Positions 59,157-64,000 of a stretch of 64,000 nucleotides of DNA are shown in pieces. Within the stretch, counting starts at the first letter, position 1. Each line of letters starts with the position of its first letter. Both the position numbers and the translations under genes were made by a program. This stretch comes from JAOBAU01 sp034667465 (GTDB lineage Bacteria; Acidobacteriota; Thermoanaerobaculia; Gp7-AA8): assembly GCA_034667465.1 (NCBI GenBank), contig JAXDJV010000027.1:124001-188000 (forward strand). Reading direction: 5' to 3'. The notes under the pieces are model-generated. The model was not told where the DNA came from. It made no database searches and saw only the letters and a program-made list of their open reading frames with translations.

Positions 59157-62100
59157 ATGAGATCGACGCCCCTGTCCGTCCGGCTTGCGCTGGCCGTCTG
59201 CATCAGCCTTACGGCGCTGCACGCAAACGCACAATGTCCGACGGCCGGACAGATCGCCAGTCCGCAATCGCCGAACAACGGAACCAACTTCGCCAGCGGC
59301 ACGCCGATCTCGCTCAGCTGGACCGCCGCGACCGCGGCGAACGTCACCACCTACGTGGTCTACGTCTCGAAGGTCGGTTCCGGAACGACCTCCGGCTATT
59401 GCACGGCGTCGGCCCCCGGAACCAGCTGCACCGGAGCCTCGCTCGCCGACGGTGAATGGGAATGGGTGGTCAACACGATGACCAGCACCTGCCCGACCGG
59501 CGTCGATTCGGCAAAGCGCAACTTCACCGTCGGCTGCGGACTCTCCGCGCCGAACATCTCTTCTCCGACCGATCAGGCGACGAACACACCGACCAGCGTC
59601 ACGCTCAGCTGGACACAGGCTCCGCGCGCCGACAGCTACGACATCTTCCTCGGGCTCGTCGGTCAGGGCTGCACGGCCGGCGCTCCGGTCGGCACCGCCA
59701 CCGGCACGACGTTCAGTCCGCCGACGCTGCAGGCCGGCACGATGTACGAGTGGCGCGTCCTCGCACGCAGGACGGGCTGTCCCGGCACAACCACGAGCTG
59801 CGTGAAGTTCACGACCGCCAGCGGTTGCGCGCAGGCCGGCATCTTCGATCTCCTCGCGCCGGCGAACAACGACAGCACCGGCTCCACGCCGACGCTCTCC
59901 TGGGCTCCGTCGTCCGGCGCCGCCGCATACAAGATTCACCTCGGCACGCAGAATCCGCCGCAGGTCAACGCCAACGATCCCGGCACGACCAACACGTCGT
60001 TCACGCCGAGCACGCTGGCGCCAGGAACGTATTACTGGTACGTCGATGCGCTTCCGTCGTGCGGCACGAGCGGCGCGCGCTCGAGCACGAGCGTCCGCTC
60101 CTTCACGATCACGAACAACTGTCCGACCGCGAAGCCGGCGAATACCGCGCCGGCATCAAACGCCACGCTCACGAACGGTAACCCGGTTACCTTCTCGTGG
60201 ACCGCGGTCCCGACGGCGACGAACTACAGCATCGTCATCTCCGACGACAACGGCGCGACCTCGCGCACGCTCGGCACCGTCGCGGCACCGGCAACGTCAC
60301 TCAGCGCGACGCTCACCGCCGGCAGCTACTACTGGCTCGTCCGTGCAACGTTCGCCGCCTGTCCGACCACCAGCTCCGACGTCGGCCACTTCACCGTTGC
60401 AGCGCCGCAAACGTCGTGCTTTACGGCGTCACCGCGTCTGACTGAGCCTGCCAACAACGCCACACTCAACACCACCAGCGTTCACTTCGACTGGGATTCC
60501 GTTTCGGGCGCGACGTTCTATCGACTCTTCGCATCGTTCAACGGCGGCAGCTTCACGACGCTGAATTTCGCGCGTGAAACCGAGTTCACCGCATCGGTTC
60601 CCGCCGGCACGGCCGTCGAGTGGTACGTCGTCGCGTCCGCCGACAACTGTGCGACCGAATCAACACACTTCAAATTCTCGACCGCCGCGTCCGGCTGTCC
60701 GTCGAATCCCGATTCGCCGCATCTCATCGCTCCCGCCGACGGCACGACGAATCTCACCTCGCCGGTCACCTTCTCGTGGGGCGGAGTCAGCGGCGCGACC
60801 TCGTATCGCGTCATCGGTACGAGCGCCGCCGCGGCCGACTCGTTCATCATCGGTACGACCACCGCGACGCAACTCACGGCACAGGTTCCGGCCGGCTCGC
60901 TGACGTGGGTCGTGCAGGCGCTGTTCGGTGAGTGTCCGTCGTCGACGCTCTCGACACGCGCCACGATCACCATCACCACCGGAACTGCGTGCAACAACAC
61001 GGCGCCGATCCTCTCGTCGCCCGCGAATGGCGCAAGCGTCAACTCGCCGGTCGAGTTCAAATGGAACGCAGCCACCGGCGCGAGCGCGTACAAGCTCTAC
61101 GTCGCAATCAACGGCGGCACGCCCGATCTCCTCGCGACGACGACCGAGACCGAAGCGACGCGCATCATTCCGGCGGGCACGGTCACCTGGTTCGTCGAAG
61201 CGATCTACGCCGGCTGCGCGAACGTTCGCTCGTCGACCTTCACCTTCACCGCACTCGCCGATCGCATTTGCGGCACCGGCTCGATTCAACTCACCTCGCT
61301 GCCGACCGCGCCGGTGCAATCGCCGGTCACGCTGACATGGACGCCGGTAACCGGCACAACCGGTTACCGCGTTTACGCCGCGGCCGATGGCGGCTCGCCG
61401 ACGATCGTGGCGCGCACGACGCAGCCAACCGCCACGGTCTCGCTGCCGAGCGGCGTCATCGAGTGGTACGTCGAAGCGCTCTTCACCGATTGCGATCCGA
61501 TCGTCTCGCCGAAAGCGAAGTTCACCGTCGCGCTGGCGGCGAACTGCGCGACGCACATCGCACCGCCGCCGATCGCTCCCGCCGCCGGCAGCAGCAGCAA
61601 CTCGCCGGTCGCGTTCTCGTGGGGCGCAGTACCGGAAGCGGTCGCGTATCGCGTCTGGATCGCGCTCAACAATCAGCCGGTCGTCGACATCGGCTTCACC
61701 AAAGATACGAAGCTGACGCACGAGCTCGCGCCCGGCACCGCGTCGTGGTTCGTCGAAGCGTATTTCGACAGCTGTCCGCCGGTCGCATCCGCGCGGACGA
61801 ACTTCACGATCACCAGTCCGACGCCGCGCTGCAGCAGCGAAGCACCGGCGCTGATCACTCCGCCCGACGGGACGACGAACGCCGGCTCGCCGGTCGTCTT
61901 CACCTGGAGCGGCGTCGACGGCGCGCGCGCCTATCGCATCTTCGGCGCGCTGGCCGGCGGTGAGCTCGTCTACCTCGGCACGACGCCCGACACGTCATTC
62001 GAGAAACCGCTGCCGCCCGGCAACTACATCTGGGCCATCGAAGCGGTCTTCGAAGCATGCAGCTCGACCCGCTCATCGCGCGGCTCCTTCACGGTCGCGC

Positions 62101-64000
62101 AGCGTCAGAACTGCTCGACGGAAGCGCCGCGGCTGCACTCGCCTGCCGACAAATCGGCCGGCGTCTCCAATGACGTCGACTTCGGCTGGGATCCGATCAG
62201 CGGCGCCGTCGGTTACGCGGTGTGGGTGAAGCCGCGCAACGGCGCAGCTGCCGTTATCGGCACGACGAACGACACCGACCTCGATCGCAACCTTCCCGAC
62301 GGCGCATTCGAATGGTGGGTGGTCGGGTTCATCTCCGGCTGCAACTCCGTCGAATCGTCGCACTTCACGTTCGACACGAAATCGTCCGACGCCTGTCTGC
62401 ACAAGCGCCCAGTCGTGCTGACGCCGCTCGACGGTGAAACGCACATCCTCTCGCCGGTCAACTTCTCGTGGAGCGCCGTCGCGCAGGCGAAGAGCTACAA
62501 AGTGTGGGTGGCGTTCGATCACGAAGGCGCCAGCGTCCTCGGCACCACCACGACCACCGCGCTCGTCGCCGACGTTCCCGCCGGCACGATCGCGTGGTTC
62601 GTCGAAGCAACGTTCGACGGCTGCCCGTCGACCCGTTCTGCGATCAGCACTTTCGTTGCAACACGCACCGCACCGGCATGCGGCACGCCGGAGAAACCGC
62701 TGACGACCGTCGTTGGCCGCACCGTTTCCGGCACGCAGTTCGGCGTCCGCTGGAGCGCGGTCGCGAACACGAAACTGTACGAAGTGCAGGAAGCGACGAA
62801 GGCCGACTTCTCGAACGCCACCACCCGCACGTCGACCGGCGTCACGTGGCCGTTCACGCGCACCGTCACCGTTCCGACCGTCTTCTACTACCGCGTACGC
62901 GGCGTCAGTAACTGCAACGACGAACGCGGACCGTACTCCGACGTCGTCAGCACAACAATCGTGCCGCCGAGCTCCGAGCCTTCCGTCGAAGTCGGCACGC
63001 AGAGCTCCGTCGTGCAGACCGTCTTCATCCCCGGCCCGGCCACGCCGACGCAGTTCACCGCGCGCGGCGACAAGCCGTGGATGACCGTCACTCCGTCGTC
63101 CGGAACGATCGGCCCCGACGGACTGACGTTCACGATCACGTCGGCCGCCGGCACGCTGCCGGTCGGCACGACGATCGGTACGATCATCCTCACCTACGGC
63201 AGTTCCGGAAAAATGGGAGCGAACGCCGGCGGCTTCAACTTCCCGATCTCGATCAGCCTCGTCACGCCGGTCGCGCCGACGCCGAAGAACACGCCGCCGC
63301 CCGACTCGCTGATCATCCCCGCCGTCGCGCACGCGCAGGGCGCGAACTCGGCGATGTTCGAGTCTGACGTTCGCGTCAGCAACACCGGCGCGCAGACGCA
63401 GAAGTATCAGCTCAACTTCACGCTGTCGGGAGTGAACGCAACGCAGTCGGGACAGTCAACCACGATCGAAGTCGAGCCTGGTGCAACGATGGCGCTCGAC
63501 GACATCCTGACGACCTTCTTCGGCTCATCGACCGACGCCAGCACCAGCGGCGTGCTCGAGATCCGTCCGCTCACCTCGTCGTCGAGCGCGTCGGCGTTCT
63601 CGCAGTCGACCGTCAGCGCGGTCTCGCCGTCGACCGTCGCTTCCAGCCGCACGTTCAACCAGACGCCGACCGGCACGTTCGGCCAGTTCATCCCGGCCAT
63701 CCCGTTCTCCAGCTTCATCGGCAACACCGGCAGCGGCGCCGCGAAATCGGTGCTGTCGCTGCAGCAGATCGCACAGTCGGCCGCGTATCGAACGAACTTC
63801 GGCGTCGTCGAAGCATCGGGCGAGCCGGCCGACCTGCTCGTCAGCGTCTTCAACAACGCCAACGAAAAGCTGAAAGAGATTCCGATCTCGCTGCAGGCGG
63901 GTGAGCATCGGCAGCTCAACGGCTTCCTCGCCACGAATGGTGTCAGCATCAATGACGGCCGCATCGAAGTGGAAGTGACGTCGCTGACGGGACGCGTCAC
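59157..64000 (+). CDS. Giant secreted Fn3-repeat protein, 3' end outside the window
   Basis: More than 1614 codons with no stop before the window edge. Signal peptide MRSTPLSVRLALAVCISLTALHANA. Then about thirteen repeats of 85-95 residues, each a Fn3-like beta sandwich opening with a Cys and an 'SP(A/T)(N/D)G(T/A)...SPV.F.W..V.GA..Y.V' pattern, with 'GTTTAT.L...VPAGT..W.VEA.F..CP' near its end; two Cys per repeat suggest one disulfide each. After the last repeat a BACON-like segment ('GDKPWMTVTPSSGTIGPDGLTFTITSAAGTLPVGT') and the secreted domain also found at 19279-20061 ('SLIIPAVAHAQG...YRTNFGVVEASGEPADLLVSVF') follow. Probably an adhesin or cell-surface binder. A GAGGAGAG Shine-Dalgarno precedes the ATG. 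Confidence 0.85.
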   Translation, partial: MRSTPLSVRLALAVCISLTALHANAQCPTAGQIASPQSPNNGTNFASGTPISLSWTAATAANVTTYVVYVSKVGSGTTSGYCTASAPGTSCTGASLADGEWEWVVNTMTSTCPTGVDSAKRNFTVGCGLSAPNISSPTDQATNTPTSVTLSWTQAPRADSYDIFLGLVGQGCTAGAPVGTATGTTFSPPTLQAGTMYEWRVLARRTGCPGTTTSCVKFTTASGCAQAGIFDLLAPANNDSTGSTPTLSWAPSSGAAAYKIHLGTQNPPQVNANDPGTTNTSFTPSTLAPGTYYWYVDALPSCGTSGARSSTSVRSFTITNNCPTAKPANTAPASNATLTNGNPVTFSWTAVPTATNYSIVISDDNGATSRTLGTVAAPATSLSATLTAGSYYWLVRATFAACPTTSSDVGHFTVAAPQTSCFTASPRLTEPANNATLNTTSVHFDWDSVSGATFYRLFASFNGGSFTTLNFARETEFTASVPAGTAVEWYVVASADNCATESTHFKFSTAASGCPSNPDSPHLIAPADGTTNLTSPVTFSWGGVSGATSYRVIGTSAAAADSFIIGTTTATQLTAQVPAGSLTWVVQALFGECPSSTLSTRATITITTGTACNNTAPILSSPANGASVNSPVEFKWNAATGASAYKLYVAINGGTPDLLATTTETEATRIIPAGTVTWFVEAIYAGCANVRSSTFTFTALADRICGTGSIQLTSLPTAPVQSPVTLTWTPVTGTTGYRVYAAADGGSPTIVARTTQPTATVSLPSGVIEWYVEALFTDCDPIVSPKAKFTVALAANCATHIAPPPIAPAAGSSSNSPVAFSWGAVPEAVAYRVWIALNNQPVVDIGFTKDTKLTHELAPGTASWFVEAYFDSCPPVASARTNFTITSPTPRCSSEAPALITPPDGTTNAGSPVVFTWSGVDGARAYRIFGALAGGELVYLGTTPDTSFEKPLPPGNYIWAIEAVFEACSSTRSSRGSFTVAQRQNCSTEAPRLHSPADKSAGVSNDVDFGWDPISGAVGYAVWVKPRNGAAAVIGTTNDTDLDRNLPDGAFEWWVVGFISGCNSVESSHFTFDTKSSDACLHKRPVVLTPLDGETHILSPVNFSWSAVAQAKSYKVWVAFDHEGASVLGTTTTTALVADVPAGTIAWFVEATFDGCPSTRSAISTFVATRTAPACGTPEKPLTTVVGRTVSGTQFGVRWSAVANTKLYEVQEATKADFSNATTRTSTGVTWPFTRTVTVPTVFYYRVRGVSNCNDERGPYSDVVSTTIVPPSSEPSVEVGTQSSVVQTVFIPGPATPTQFTARGDKPWMTVTPSSGTIGPDGLTFTITSAAGTLPVGTTIGTIILTYGSSGKMGANAGGFNFPISISLVTPVAPTPKNTPPPDSLIIPAVAHAQGANSAMFESDVRVSNTGAQTQKYQLNFTLSGVNATQSGQSTTIEVEPGATMALDDILTTFFGSSTDASTSGVLEIRPLTSSSSASAFSQSTVSAVSPSTVASSRTFNQTPTGTFGQFIPAIPFSSFIGNTGSGAAKSVLSLQQIAQSAAYRTNFGVVEASGEPADLLVSVFNNANEKLKEIPISLQAGEHRQLNGFLATNGVSINDGRIEVEVTSLTGRV

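Overview
The window is high-GC, densely packed bacterial chromosome. It shows no phage, plasmid, rRNA or CRISPR signal. Gene content fits Acidobacteriota, possibly the Thermoanaerobaculia side: MglA-type GTPase, several large Ser/Thr kinases with TPR or sigma-54 modules, secreted proteins carrying a '..YRTN.G..N..' beta domain, a SpoIVB/S55 peptidase outside a sporulation context, and a GDGT-MAS/Tes-like radical SAM enzyme. This placement is inference; no marker gene could be compared here.

Layout. 1-14.6 kb is almost entirely minus strand: DUF3592 membrane protein, Dpp/Opp ATPases DppD and DppF, then a tripartite efflux operon (TolC-like, YIP1, MacA-like adaptor, MacB-like ATPase and permease), an S55 peptidase, a beta-propeller protein and a peptide-binding lipoprotein cut by the window edge. 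14.7-20.9 kb holds a cysteine-repeat secreted peptide with its own thioredoxin-like partner, MurJ, a terpenoid pair (geranylgeranyl-reductase-like plus squalene/phytoene synthase), a secreted protein, a zinc-ribbon protein and uridine kinase. 20.9-24 kb: PilZ protein and prolyl oligopeptidase. 24-30.7 kb is the macromolecular-synthesis cluster rpsU-mutS2-dnaG-rpoD. 31.5-34.9 kb: a receptor-like Ser/Thr kinase and a cupredoxin. 35-37 kb: candidate structured RNA, tRNA-Leu(UAA), acyl-CoA dehydrogenase. 37-46 kb: secreted hydrolases, M61 peptidase, a HipA-like/DUF3037 pair, SGNH hydrolase, Lgt-like protein and Tes-like radical SAM enzyme. 46-54 kb: a 1770-aa kinase/ATPase/TPR/GAF/sigma-54 regulator divergent from a kinase-TPR protein. 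54-59 kb: NadA, Smr, MglA, a lipoprotein and threonine synthase. 59.2 kb to the end: a giant Fn3-like secreted protein that runs off the window.

The most unusual signals are: (1) a family of inverted heptamer-repeat elements (GGYATGA)n placed between codirectional genes right after stop codons, one of them carrying a four-helix-bundle (23S IVS-type) gene; (2) a 102-bp palindromic repeat inserted in frame in the squalene/phytoene synthase gene; (3) a secreted peptide with four CX3C motifs at an exact 11-residue period, next to a membrane-anchored thioredoxin-like protein; (4) the Tes-like radical SAM gene overlapping a divergent Lgt-like gene.
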